This document shows, piece by piece, positions 28,401-38,279 of a stretch of DNA of 64,000 nucleotides. The stretch's first letter is position 1. Each line of letters begins with the position of its first letter. The stretch comes from Kalmanozyma brasiliensis GHG001 (Eukaryota > Basidiomycota > Ustilaginomycetes > Ustilaginales). The notes beneath the pieces are model-generated. The model was not told the DNA's origin. It ran no database searches and was given only the letters and a program-made list of their open reading frames with translations. Location: contig NW_015961988.1 of assembly GCF_000497045.1 (NCBI RefSeq), forward strand, positions 1-64,000, written 5' to 3'. A program made the translations under genes and the position numbers.

Positions 28401-31204
28401 CGCAGCAGGCGGGTAAAGTAGAGCACACCCTCCATCTCGTTGAAGCGCCTGTAGTAGTGGTAGGCGAAGTTCTTCTTGAAGATGACGATGGCGAGCGAGA
28501 GATAGATGAGGGCGAACGGGATGACCAGTGGGTTGAGCAGCGCAAAGATAAAGACGATGGCCATGATGTTGATGTGCAGCGGCAGCCAGTAGTATCGGTT
28601 GAAATTGCGCGGCAGTGTCTTGATGGCTCGTACTCGAGGTGTCGCCGCTTTCCTTGCGCCCCAGTGTTGCAGAAGCGCGATCATGAAGCCCATGTGCTCG
28701 AAGCCGGACTGCAGTGCCAGCTGTAGAATCAAGTAAGAGACGAAGAAGGGCGCAGCCGAGGGGAACGAACTTGCAACGGTGGTGAGGATGGAGCCCGTGT
28801 TGCCGACCTTGGTGAGGACAGTCACGATGACAGCGGAACCGACACTGAAGAAGATGACGACGTTGCAAATGACAAACTTCCAGTAGCGTGCAAGGCACAT
28901 GTCGTACAGAGCACTGAAGGTGACGAAACCTTGAGCGCGCTTGCTGACTTGGAAGATGAGTTCGGGCACCGACATGGATGCCAGCGAGACGAGCAAGGGT
29001 GGCAAGGTGATCGTGACGAAGCCGGTGAGTTTGGGGTTGTCGTCGAAAAAGTTGCCGAGGCCAGGGATCTGTTTGAGCTTGTCGACGCTGAAGATACCAA
29101 GGACGATGGCGTTGATGATGATGACCCAAAAGATGGTGAAGCCCCACGTGACGACGCTGACACCAAAGCCACGAACGACGTCGACGGTGAAAGATGTCTT
29201 CATAAGTCGGTCCCAGTCGAGATCCTTGACTTCGGGTGCGAGGCGCACCTTGACGACGATTTGGTCCTTGAGCTCACGCCACACCATGCGCGCCTGACGA
29301 GGATCACGAAAGGTGACAAAGGCGGTCGAGGTGGGCTCGTAGCTGGTCGGAGGTCTGGATCGCATCTCTGTGACGAGGGCGGTGAGCAGGTTGAGCTTGG
29401 TGAGGAGGTAGTCGATGGTGGGCACCGTCTGACCGCGGAAGAGAGCCGACAATCTGGTAGCTGGCTGGAAAGGATCAAGCAACTCTCCTGGCAGCTCTTC
29501 GAGCGCTTCCCATACCGTCTCGCCGATCTCATGCTCGTGGTCGGCATCATTGTCACCGACCTGCTGCGCCTGTTTGGCATGCGAGCCACGGTTAGTGGGC
29601 GAGAAACGGGCCAATCTGCGCGCCAGTTCTTCCTCGAGCGCTTTGCCTGCCGTGTGCTGAGCATGGCCTAGCTTTTCAATGTCTGGGTCCAAGGCTTCCG
29701 AAGGCGTTGAAGTGCCCGAGCTCGAACCGCTGGTGGGCGCAGTCTTCTTGGCCTGTTTGCGGAAAGGGCGGCGGAGGGAGGCCGCTAGTCGTTTGAACGA
29801 AGAGGAGGAGTTGCCTTGCTTGTCTCGAGCAGGCTTGCCCGCGGCCCGGTCCCTTTCCTGCTTGCGCATTTTGAGGGTGCGACGACCGACGGTGACGAGC
29901 ACGTCTTGGGCTAGCTTGACATGCGCTGCCTCGAGTTGAGTGAGCACTTCTTGGCGACGAGAGAGCATGGATGCGAGTTCGTTCATCTTGCGCACCAGGA
30001 CAACCGTCTGGATCGGGCTCTTGAGATGTCGATTCGGATGCAAATCAGGCTGAGGACCATCCGGTCCGTCACTGTAAGCCGAGAATTGGGCGGGTGGTCC
30101 AGCGTGATGCTCGGCTGAAGGCGATCGATGATCCGAGTCGGAGCCGGAAGTATGCTGAGCGTCTGTGTCTGCGGGATCGCGGCGGACACGAGAAGATGAG
30201 ATGATCTGATGGTCGCTTTGGCCGTCGTTGGAGGAGGCTTGGTCGTCGTCAGGACGGAGGAACTCCTCAAAGTAGCGACGAACGCTGGCCTCGTCTCGCA
30301 TGGTGGCGGGCAGATTCATGACCATCAAGGTACGTTGACGCCAGCCGTCGCTGTTGTCCGACGAGAGACCTTGTGCCTTGGTCAGGTTTGGGTGAGGATC
30401 TCGATGGATGGGAGTCGTGTCGTCGGCGGGATTGAGGGGAACGCTGCGTGCTTCTTGCTTGGCTCGGATGACCTTAACTCGGGTCTTTTCGATCTGAGCC
30501 TTGCGCACTTTGAGCGAGCCGCTGCCGATCCACCAAAGCGCCAAGATCCAGGTGATGCTGAGGTACCAGAGGAGTACGAGGTGGATCCAGAGAAGCGAAC
30601 GGCCTCTTTCGTTGGGCACGGTTGGACATTTGGCGACCTCTAGCTCTGTGCAGTCGGGAGCGGGGGTGCTAACGAGGTAGGAGAGGGAGGCCCGCTGCAT
30701 GTCGGTGGTGCTGATGCCGCGACTGAAGGTGATGTGGATGGAAAGCAGGATGGGGGCTGTAGTCAAGCATTGAAGGAGGACCCACCAGAGGCAGGCGCGA
30801 AGGAAGCGGACATAGACTACGGTGTCCATGCCGGTGTGATCCGCATACCATTCGTCGGTGAAGGAGATGGCGCGTTTGACCCAGGCAAATGGCCAGCGCG
30901 GGAGCATGGGAGAGGGTGTGGAAGCATGGAAGACGCGCGATAGGTAAAAGTGGCCCATCTCCCAATCTTCGCATGTATCCTTTTCTCGAACATGTGCGGG
31001 ATCGTCGTGGACACCGCCTGGGGGATGTTGACGCCGAGCATCATCATACCAGAATTTGGAGAAGCGTGTGCGCGGTAGACGGCGCAGCTGGCGGCAAGAC
31101 TCGTAGGTGATGGCGGAGATGGAGCCAACGACGGCGAAGATGACACAGGTCGAGACCAAGCCCTGGAAGCTGGAATTGATCTGTCGCTCAGTTGCGTCGG
31201 CCAT
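25493..31204 (-). CDS. CSC1/OSCA-like (DUF221) channel with very long C-terminal tail
   Basis: CSC1/OSCA/TMEM63 proteins are membrane channels gated by osmotic or mechanical stress. The 1903-residue protein starts at the ATG at 31204. It has an N-terminal membrane segment (about residues 14-36) and two more (about 130 and 205), matching the RSN1_TM part. A cytosolic PHM7-like domain follows, enlarged by Ser/Asp/His-rich inserts. The multi-pass 7TM core runs from about 680 to 985 (for example PSAAPFFVSYLILQLALQ and FNRYYWLPLH). The remaining 900 residues or so are mostly disordered and charged, with one ordered-looking stretch (NNPFYNQEMDDFLWLPRNP) resembling a conserved tail motif of fungal relatives. 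Usual family length is about 750-1000 residues, so the tail roughly doubles it. It is intronless and could carry phosphorylation or scaffold sites. Confidence 0.9.
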   Translation of the reverse strand: MADATERQINSSFQGLVSTCVIFAVVGSISAITYESCRQLRRLPRTRFSKFWYDDARRQHPPGGVHDDPAHVREKDTCEDWEMGHFYLSRVFHASTPSPMLPRWPFAWVKRAISFTDEWYADHTGMDTVVYVRFLRACLWWVLLQCLTTAPILLSIHITFSRGISTTDMQRASLSYLVSTPAPDCTELEVAKCPTVPNERGRSLLWIHLVLLWYLSITWILALWWIGSGSLKVRKAQIEKTRVKVIRAKQEARSVPLNPADDTTPIHRDPHPNLTKAQGLSSDNSDGWRQRTLMVMNLPATMRDEASVRRYFEEFLRPDDDQASSNDGQSDHQIISSSRVRRDPADTDAQHTSGSDSDHRSPSAEHHAGPPAQFSAYSDGPDGPQPDLHPNRHLKSPIQTVVLVRKMNELASMLSRRQEVLTQLEAAHVKLAQDVLVTVGRRTLKMRKQERDRAAGKPARDKQGNSSSSFKRLAASLRRPFRKQAKKTAPTSGSSSGTSTPSEALDPDIEKLGHAQHTAGKALEEELARRLARFSPTNRGSHAKQAQQVGDNDADHEHEIGETVWEALEELPGELLDPFQPATRLSALFRGQTVPTIDYLLTKLNLLTALVTEMRSRPPTSYEPTSTAFVTFRDPRQARMVWRELKDQIVVKVRLAPEVKDLDWDRLMKTSFTVDVVRGFGVSVVTWGFTIFWVIIINAIVLGIFSVDKLKQIPGLGNFFDDNPKLTGFVTITLPPLLVSLASMSVPELIFQVSKRAQGFVTFSALYDMCLARYWKFVICNVVIFFSVGSAVIVTVLTKVGNTGSILTTVASSFPSAAPFFVSYLILQLALQSGFEHMGFMIALLQHWGARKAATPRVRAIKTLPRNFNRYYWLPLHINIMAIVFIFALLNPLVIPFALIYLSLAIVIFKKNFAYHYYRRFNEMEGVLYFTRLLRYSLDAIVVMQAVLLIFFSVLRRAPVYIGMSALLIPLTVITKLIATRLWKSQCRALDDEEAEALCGIDSRPLWEKMQRNDLGPSTAEEGTGSRQPLDALASGRYPSVVPPPPTNSTFQRVWQRLHDSFNANGLDGQSYLATAHAKGEAPANAVGVGAKGIARTPRYIVKETAKHAFHYRHAAKNSLGINDLVESPRPSRDRPSADRRPISGLPPTSQIHVHTFRNSHEAAAEAEHMDGEVPNDPSATTQRSKTASRKVKGEHVVHRRRDSSRSEDRPFLSGFDAIASHAPLPSEDDYDLSFEDGDAPFLEHDEEGHLLRQTSQRSRRRGSRSNYGTLRKKPSQLATVPDEEILQNTGSDETNNWAEGATSTDPLYQHAPKPTKQNAAKTDQEWAKSSQRSHGDDYEDSLKGRELVRPHPPVRWDDTPNNSARYNNPFYNQEMDDFLWLPRNPLAPVDLFDTIEWYGCALVSSQGGGGIVGEWDDEQDDDDYDNEKSVSHEDDIPLGGEAATFVRPQDMLLDGNEEIVLPDKLARHLEETEAVEEAKDPAASIPKNLMKDYKRALRRNERAGSGDSASQHSSSSLFRRGSDASSRAGKGYAGGPSLLQVPSHGSWRSGDQSQAPASPTSVRASVRLGMGEPEPLASVAEAGVMIPNRSSSRRKRAGGAEIVEDDEDDISPTTAAGDQTTDLTPTKRRDANATTLDRNTSRRTYRRDASGALSGFSGGTTQKTVTLKAALRAEALEEERRIGLKERLAASKGRRKRNVSGNASTQLEGLEEAKAAEEVDEEDGTTPRREANVSTIMGRYEAEHRRREAGEFGLLTPGRDGGLRRDLSQNSQLGEYSPGQLDRSASSAFGGRRFRSAALGVLSLSRTPKAARDASTASAVPMQELGGSRPATGTSVVEQSPSQMVAPFALPTRSQEARQEVEQRPGMSERGITEVALPAEASRTSALDKTVEVPPSPSKPPQ

Positions 31205-33182
31205 CTTGTAGGGTACCGCCTAGCTCAGCGGTGACGAGCCTATGAATGGATGGTTGGATCAGGGACAGTGCTGAAACGTCAAAGGACAGCGTTCAAAGAC
31301 GGAGCATGGTGGCAGTGACAGTCGACTGAGCAGTGACGATGGTTCGGAAGGAGCGAAGCCCAGCGGAGAGGTCGTGTGACCGTCGGAATGACGCCGAAGA
31401 CGCCAAGCCGGATGAGCCGCAGCGAGTCGTGTCGGGATGACTGTATGGCTGGCTTGCTGCCTGGATCGCTTTTGGTGGCTGTGGACTCAGCGGGATGCGC
31501 TTTGCGAGAGAGTGGTGTGATGTGATCGTGTCAAGGAGGAAGAATCCAAAGTGATGAGAGGCAAAGTCGCATCCGTGTGTTGAATTTATGCAGCTGCGTC
31601 GGATGATGAAAACAACGAGGCAGCACAGCACGGCACACAAGGTTCCAGGCTCTCTCTTTCTCTCCGTGCAGTTGCCGCTATGGTGCTGCATGCTTTGCAA
31701 TTTCTACGTGGGCGGCAAAGCAACAATCGCCATGGCTCGGACCCCACAGTAAGCGAACAAGATCGTCAGCCTTCATTCGGACCGGGACTAGGTGAGTCGG
31801 ATGAGTGATAGATGCTCGCAACACAATAACGAGGCTTTTGACGTCGTGTGTCTGTCACAACGAGAACCGGTCTGACAAGCAAGCATCGTCCATCAATCGA
31901 CGGTAGGACGCCAAGAGCGAAGCAAGCGCTGAGCAGGATAGGGTCCAGACAAGCAAGCGAGCCTCCCACTCTGACTGTACCAAAGCCGACGAGCTCAGGG
32001 GTTTCAGTGGAAGCCAGAGCGGGTCTGAGGCAGCACATTGTTTGGCTCGCCGAGTCGCGCGCGTCTCGTCTCGTGCATGCTGTCTGTCGCTTGCTTGCCT
32101 CGCCGATCCCACTTACGTCGTCGTGCAGTTATCTTTTTCCCTTCTGATATAGATCGGTGATCTCTCACGTCCCGATCTGTGTCTAGATCAAGACTTGAAG
32201 CTTTCGGACTCGCCAGCTTCGATCCACCTTCACCTCACCTTGCGGCCACATTGTGATTGTCGAGCCTTCGTGGCTCAAACAGCGCGATCGCGGAATGTGC
32301 TCACGTCAGCATGACAAGCCTCCATCTCTCGGACCAGGCCGCAAAATTATGGCGAAGACATGAACAAAGCAGACTTGGCACAAAGGGCCACAGCTCAAAG
32401 CCATCTAAACCGTTGTGGCCGAACAAAGTGCCCAGCTGTCCGAGTCTGACCCTTTCTTTTGATTTTTGGCCCTTCTGGAAGCGAGGCAGGAACCCATTTT
32501 CTGGTTCGCCCACCAAATTGAAACTTTGGCAGCCAACAACAGCCATTGCGGCTTGTCTGGTGGCCAGCTGAAGCGTCGTGGCACCGAGTAACACGGAAGA
32601 TGCTGTTCTATTGTGCGCTGCTGTGATGATCCGATTCATCGAGCTTGCAATCAAGTCTGCCACCCTTGCCGTGCCGCCAGTTTCCTGAGGGAAAATAAAA
32701 ATTGGATGCGGCACAGCACGCCAGTTGAGCCCGCCGTGACAAAATCGTGGCAGGGTGCGTAGCTTCAAATGGCGTGACTCAAGAGTCGGGATCGGCCCTT
32801 CCGCTCGAAATTTTGACAGCGACTCGGTTCCATAACTTACCGCAGGAGCAACGTGATCTGCCAAGGCAAAACGTCAGCAGCGCAAAAAGGGGTCACGTTG
32901 CTATCAATTTGGGCTGACTGTCTCTTTGACTCGCTCCTCTCTTTGCCTTTTCCTCTCACCACCACTACCATCACCATCTCGACTAACTCGTTTCGCGGTC
33001 TGCCCCTCTTCTAGGCGCACACATCGCTCTGCCCGATTCTTTCGTATCTCCAACAGATCGAAAGTCAGGTTCACTCTTTCCCCCCTCTCCCCCCCAAACC
33101 GAAAGTCTCTCAACCCATTTTCAACCAAATCTTACTCTCTCTCTCTCGATAAAGCTCACTTTATTTCTTTGCCAACGACACC
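31205..33182. other. Divergent intergenic region with a splice-like signal cluster
   Basis: About 2.0 kb separates the CSC1-like gene (-) and cystathionine beta-synthase (+). No coding gene is supported. On the minus strand around 32836-32880 a branch-like GCTGAC, an acceptor-like TTGGCAG, 17 bases and a donor-like GTAAGT follow one another. On the plus strand, GTGCGT at 32755 and CTAAC (32993) plus CTTCTAG (ending 33024) could be a leader intron of the synthase gene. Both are inference. The last 200 bases are strongly pyrimidine-rich, with a (CT)n run at about 33135-33147. Confidence 0.35.
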
Positions 33183-34394
33183 ATGAGACCTCAAGCTATC
33201 TTGCCAGATGCCCTTTCCGCTGTGGGTGAGACGCCGCTCATTCAACTGAACCGGATCCCACAGTCGGAAGGCATCAAGTGCAATGTCATGGTCAAGTGCG
33301 AGTTCTTCAACGCTGGTGGCAGCGTCAAGGACCGCATCGCACGTCGCATGCTCCTTCAAGCTGAGCAGGACGGTACCCTCATCCCCGGCAAGTCCATCGT
33401 CATCGAGCCCACCAGTGGCAACACGGGTATTGGTCTGGCTCTCGCCTGCGCCATTCGAGGCTACCGTTGCATCATTGTGCTTCCCGAAAAGATGTCCGCC
33501 GAGAAGGTCAACACGCTTCGTGCTTTGGGCGCCGAAGTCATTCGCACTCCTACCGAGGCCGCTCACGATGATCCTCGTTCCAACATCATGACCGCGCGTC
33601 GTCTCGCAAAGACCATGCCCGACGCCGTCATCTTGGACCAGTACAACAACCCCAACAACCCCACCGCCCACTGGGCTACCGCCGAAGAGATCATCGAAGC
33701 CATCCAGGCCGGTCCCGCTCCTCCTTCCTCCACTTCACTCCTGCACGGCATGGCTGGCCTTTCCCTCGACAAGGAGCCCCTTGACTCGGCCGCCTCGGCT
33801 CGTCCTCTCACCCCGGACTCGAACCGCGGCGCCGACGAGCTCAACGGCTCTACCCAGACTTTTTCGGACAAGGTGGACGTCTTCATCGCCGGCGTCGGTA
33901 CCGGCGGTACCATCAGCGGCATCGCCTCGCGCCTCAAGCGTGCCGACCACAACCCGAACTGCTTCGTGCTCGGTGTGGACCCTATCGGATCCGATCTGGC
34001 TCTGCCCGCCACGCTCAATGCTCTTCCTGAGGGCAGTGATGGCTCGTACAAGGTCGAAGGCATTGGCTACGACTTTGACCCCAACACGCTGAACAAGAAG
34101 GTCATTGACGAGTGGTACAAGACCGAGGACGAGCAGAGCTTCGTCTACGCGCGTCGTCTGATCAAGGACGAAGGCATCCTTGCCGGAGGCTCTTCGGGTG
34201 CCGCTGTCAACGCCGCTATCAACTGGCTCAAGCCCGGCGGTGCTGGCTACGACAAGTTTGGTTCCAAGTCGGGTCTCAACGCTGTCGTTGTTCTGCCCGA
34301 CAGCATTCGCAACTACATCACCAAGCCGTGGTTGGTTTCGGATGCCAAGCCAGAGCTCCGCGAGGCCGAGATCGACTTTGCCAACTTCCAGTAG
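33183..34394 (+). CDS. Cystathionine beta-synthase without regulatory CBS-pair domain
   Basis: This PLP enzyme condenses homocysteine with serine (transsulfuration). The protein is 403 residues and intronless. PLP-binding K49 is in NAGGSVKDR. The phosphate/substrate loop is EPTSGNTGIG, with a second loop VGTGGTISG. The CBS-specific EGIGYDFDPNTLNKKVIDEW motif separates it from cysteine synthases. Two departures from yeast Cys4 or human CBS are visible. The protein ends after the catalytic domain, so the C-terminal tandem CBS (Bateman) domain is missing, and there is no heme-binding N-terminus (as in yeast). A low-complexity insert of about 50 residues (around 180-230, Pro/Ser/Leu-rich) sits before VDVFIAGVGTGG. 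The start is the first ATG after a pyrimidine-rich leader. No downstream frame encodes a lost CBS pair. Confidence 0.92.
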   Translation: MRPQAILPDALSAVGETPLIQLNRIPQSEGIKCNVMVKCEFFNAGGSVKDRIARRMLLQAEQDGTLIPGKSIVIEPTSGNTGIGLALACAIRGYRCIIVLPEKMSAEKVNTLRALGAEVIRTPTEAAHDDPRSNIMTARRLAKTMPDAVILDQYNNPNNPTAHWATAEEIIEAIQAGPAPPSSTSLLHGMAGLSLDKEPLDSAASARPLTPDSNRGADELNGSTQTFSDKVDVFIAGVGTGGTISGIASRLKRADHNPNCFVLGVDPIGSDLALPATLNALPEGSDGSYKVEGIGYDFDPNTLNKKVIDEWYKTEDEQSFVYARRLIKDEGILAGGSSGAAVNAAINWLKPGGAGYDKFGSKSGLNAVVVLPDSIRNYITKPWLVSDAKPELREAEIDFANFQ

Positions 34395-36526
34395 ATGATC
34401 GGTCATAGCGCCGTTCGTCGGCGACTAGCTCCGTGTCGTTCCTCCCCCTTCTCCCCTGTTTCACTTTCACTGTTTTCCGAGCTCGTTACCTCTTCGATGG
34501 CTGGTCGTCGTCGCTGCTGTGCCTCGCGACAATCTCTCTACCTCAAACCTAGTCATCCTCGCCCTGTCATCATCGCCCCTACCAGGCACAGCAACGCTCT
34601 TCTTCGCGAGTGCTCAAGCTCAACACTATCTCAACACTATCTCAACCACCAACACCCAAACCTTAGGCGAACGCCCCTTATACCTGAACCGGGATGGGAG
34701 ATGGAGTAACAGAGGGGGTCGGACCTCTGTTCTTGCAATACCCATGCGATGCTCTTTTCATCCCGGTTCGATCTGCTTTCCACATACCCTTGGCTCTTCA
34801 ATTTCCCCCTTTTTGCTTTTCTGCTTCTCACGCCATCCACCTTTTCAACTTTGTCCTTCATCACCGCCCATCTATTCATCAGCTCGGCCACGTTGCATGA
34901 TGGCGATCGTTTGCTCGATAGCTTCCATGGACGTGGCCGTTCGGGCTTGGCCTCTTTACTCTTTGACTTTCTCATTTGGCCTTGTTCGGATCCCCCTTGA
35001 TATATCTTGCTTTCATGCTCATCGGTTTCACCGACATGCCGACCTGGTCTCTTCGGATCAGTGCGGCTGTCTAGGCCGATGCTTTTGCACGCTCGCTTTC
35101 ACCCGCCTCTCTTCGCATCAGTCACGGCTTTCAACACTGCATTCTGATTCCCTTTTCGTCGTTCGCAAACCTTGCATCACTCGCACACTCGCATCTCTAC
35201 AACTCCGACTTGTTGTATACTATCATACTGCCAGCTAATCGCATCCGCACTTTTCCCCTCAAGCTCGTCTGATTGTGTTTAGCTCTTGGCTTTGAAAGAT
35301 CTGCCTGAGACGATTGACGCGCGCTTCAGGGCTTAAGGAGCACGAGGGCATGTCGAGATATCCGTCTATCGTCAATCGAGCAAAGGGAATGGGAGACTGG
35401 CCCTCGCATACTCCATGGTCTTGTGAGTGATACCAGCTGGCCCTTTACTGCTGCGTGCTGGGGCGGACAGCTTATCGCTGAGTCGCAAAGCAGATGGACC
35501 GCGCCAAGTGTTATCGCGGCAGAGTCGAAATGGATTTGCCACGCGACCCTGCCCGCGTCGCATAGCGCGGCTAAGTTTTGTCCTGACCGCACATCCACGG
35601 CCCAATAGAAGGGCGCGATCTTGAAATGACTGTACGCTCTCCTGTCGCTCACAAGTTGGACAGCGAAGACAGTGAGCGGCGTACAATGCGCAATCAGCCG
35701 AGGGTCGGAACGCGAGGTCGACAGAGGCAATCAAGGGAATCGAAGAACGAAGTGAAACGTTCCAGGATGGTCTTTATCGACAGTCGATTGGCTTCAGTTC
35801 AAAAGCACAGCTGTTCGAGGAGGCTTTTGATATGGAAGCTTGAGAGGGCTGCAGAGTCACCGCTGACGCGGTGGGATTTAGCTTCGCTGCTAAAGGTGTC
35901 GTCAGCTATGGGCGCAGCCGCCGCCCTCTTGGTACCGCGCTTAACGCTCCTTTCCCTGCCGAACCCTGGTTGTGAAGAGAGCTCGTTTAGATAGTGAGTT
36001 TGGGCTCCGTCACGCGCCTGTTCCCGAAGCTGGGCTCGTCTAATCTCGGACCTGATTCGTTAAGCTCTCAACGCTAAGATTGCGCTCGCATGGCAGCCTC
36101 GCGCTTCCATGTCAATGTGTCGTAGCTTTTTCGGTCTTGAGCTCATTTGATTTCCCCACAACCTTCTGCCATGCGCATGAGATGAAGGAACAGCGGCACC
36201 TGCCGTGCTTATCTCGCATCAGATGCTGCGTGTTCACCCCATTTCATCTGCCCATATAACCCGGACCTCCTTCCACGCCTTCATCCCCTTCTTGGGTACC
36301 ACCCCAGCTCGGTCTAGACTCAGACTTCCTTGCTTCCCACAACGCACTCGCTCACTAGCAACTCGCATAAGAGCAAGCCACCCGCGTTACCTCTCAGCGC
36401 CCTTGCCACGCCGTTGTCGTCCCTCGCTCTCTCCCTCTCTCTCTTGGCATTCTCTGGGCAGCCAACCGCTCCTTCATTCATAACCGAAACTGACCGCCAC
36501 ATCTTCCCCGCCACCGCCTTCCAGGT
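34395..36526. other. Intergenic region, no gene seen
   Basis: This is 2.1 kb between two plus-strand genes. A 239-codon open frame from 34519 begins with GTG, has no recognisable motif and is C/T-rich in composition, so I do not call it. A GATA-type TTATCT lies at 36209-36214 upstream of the permease. The last 250 bases are CT-rich leader-like sequence. Confidence 0.4.
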
Positions 36527-38182
36527 ATGGAACAAAAGCAAAGCGAGGTATACGATGACTCGTCCAAGCCCTCCAGCGCCGTCCTAGATTATCAAGTCTC
36601 GTCCTTTGCGCCCGAAATGAATTCGGATCATGCTCAAGCCGAGGCTCCGATGCCACGCAAGCATTTCAACACGTTTGCGCTCATCGGTCTTTCGTTTGCC
36701 ATCCTCAATTCGTGGACCGCTGCAAGTGCTTCCATCAATCTTGCACTAGGTGCAGGTGGTCCCGTGGGGGTGGTGTACGGCCTTCTCGTGGGCACCGTCT
36801 TTGCCACTACCATCGCCGTCTCCCTCGCTGAACTCTGCCATGTGTTCCCTTCGATCGGCGGCCAGTATCACTGGGCTTATGCCATGGCTCCCAAGCAATA
36901 CCGTGCTCCCATCGCCTATCTGGCAGGTTGGGTCGGCACCACCGGCTGGATCGCGCTCGCCTCGAGTGCACCTCTCTACGCGGGCTCCACCACCATGGGC
37001 ATCATCAGCATCTACAAGCCCGACTTCATCCCTGACCCCTGGAAGCTGTTTTGCGTCTACATGGGTCTCACCATCTACTGCGGTATCATCAACATATGGG
37101 GCGTTTGCATCCTCAACAAGATGAACCAGGCTGCTCTCCTCTGGTCTATCGTTGGCGCCGTCACGGTCTTCATCGTCTGCCTCACGGTTCCCTCCACTCA
37201 GGGTCATCGCTCCAGCGCTAGCTTCATCTTCACCGACTTTGTCAACCTCACTGGATGGCCGGACGGTATCGCATGGATGCTGGGACTGATAACGGCCCAA
37301 TATTCGTTAGTTGGCAGTGATGGAGCTTCTCATATCATCGACGAGATCGATCGTCCCCACATCAATGCTCCCAAGGCCATGGTGCTGGCCTGTCTCATTG
37401 GTGGTACTTCAGCGTTCTTGGTTCTCATTGCTGTTCTCGCGGGCATCAGCGACACGGAAAGCGTCATCAGCGCAGGAGCAGCAGGCATCGTCGAAGCCCT
37501 CTACCAGGCCACACTGAACCGAGCTGCTACGCTCTGCTTGACCCTGATCATGTTTGGTACCATCCTCTTTGCCGGCCCTGCTCTGATGATCACCTCGAGC
37601 AGAATGGTGCAGGCCTACGCCGCCGATGGATGCTTGCCTTTTCACAAGAAGCTCGCCTACGTCTCACCCAAGTATCAGGTGCCCGTCTATGCGGTGCTCT
37701 TCTGCTGCTTCTGGTATGTCGTCTTTGGTGTCATTCTGTTTGGCTCGGTGATTGCCGTCTCGTCGATCGTCAGTGCTTCGGTGGTGATGCTGCAATTGTC
37801 GTACGTGGTTCCGATTGCTGGAATGCTGTTCGGTGGTAGGAAACGCATCTTCAAGCGCACCAATGCAGATGGCGACAAGGCCGACGAGGACGACGATGAG
37901 ATCCCCATCCCGTCCGACATCAAGTACACGCTGGGCCCTGTGGTGGGACCCATCATCAACACGATCGCACTCTGCTACATTGTGCTCACCACGGTGCTCT
38001 TCCTCTTTCCGTCCTACATTCCCGTCACCTCGGGTACTTACATGAACTACTCGGTGGTCGTGGTGAGTTCGACGGTGATGCTTGCCATTGTCAATTGGTT
38101 CGCTTTTGCACGGAGAGGGTATACGGGCCCAAAGGACTTCAAGCAGATCCTCGAGAGGGCCCATGTGAACCGAGCCGAGTAG
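36527..38182 (+). CDS. APC-superfamily amine/amino acid permease (GABA/choline-type)
   Basis: This 551-residue plasma-membrane or vacuolar transporter has about 12 hydrophobic segments between residues 45 and 530, a hydrophilic N-terminus and a charged loop (DGDKADEDDDEIP) near 450. Family features are the start of the core (FNTFALIGLSFAILNSWTA), GGQYHWAYAMAPKQYR after the third segment, and HIIDEIDRPHINAPKAM in the central loop. These match the fungal amino acid/choline/GABA permease group (Uga4, Hnm1, Bio5 relatives). The exact substrate (GABA, choline, polyamine or other) cannot be read from sequence. It is intronless, with an ATG at 36527 as the first in frame. It is followed by a hairpin 70 nt past the stop. 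Confidence 0.9.
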   Translation: MEQKQSEVYDDSSKPSSAVLDYQVSSFAPEMNSDHAQAEAPMPRKHFNTFALIGLSFAILNSWTAASASINLALGAGGPVGVVYGLLVGTVFATTIAVSLAELCHVFPSIGGQYHWAYAMAPKQYRAPIAYLAGWVGTTGWIALASSAPLYAGSTTMGIISIYKPDFIPDPWKLFCVYMGLTIYCGIINIWGVCILNKMNQAALLWSIVGAVTVFIVCLTVPSTQGHRSSASFIFTDFVNLTGWPDGIAWMLGLITAQYSLVGSDGASHIIDEIDRPHINAPKAMVLACLIGGTSAFLVLIAVLAGISDTESVISAGAAGIVEALYQATLNRAATLCLTLIMFGTILFAGPALMITSSRMVQAYAADGCLPFHKKLAYVSPKYQVPVYAVLFCCFWYVVFGVILFGSVIAVSSIVSASVVMLQLSYVVPIAGMLFGGRKRIFKRTNADGDKADEDDDEIPIPSDIKYTLGPVVGPIINTIALCYIVLTTVLFLFPSYIPVTSGTYMNYSVVVVSSTVMLAIVNWFAFARRGYTGPKDFKQILERAHVNRAE

Positions 38183-38250
38183 CCTAAGATCTCACATCTG
38201 CCTGTAGATCTCTTCTACAGTAGTTGGATAGGTGTGACTGCGTTCTTTGT

Positions 38251-38279
38251 CCAGACACGTTGGTTACTCGTGTGTCTGG
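38251..38279. other. Hairpin in the permease 3' region
   Basis: CCAGACAC (38251-38258) pairs with GTGTCTGG (38272-38279), giving a perfect 8-bp stem with a 13-nt loop, 69 nt past the permease stop. It may be a 3'-UTR stem-loop; a role is not established. Confidence 0.4.

Noticed and set aside
32301..32864. 187-codon minus-strand frame in the synthase promoter
   Set aside because: It has no ATG at its upstream end, contains a splice-donor-like GTAAGT near the start, and no recognisable motif.
34519..35238. 239-codon frame between the cystathionine synthase and permease genes
   Set aside because: It begins with GTG, is Ser/Leu/Cys-rich from CT-rich DNA, and shows no family, signal or consistent codon use.
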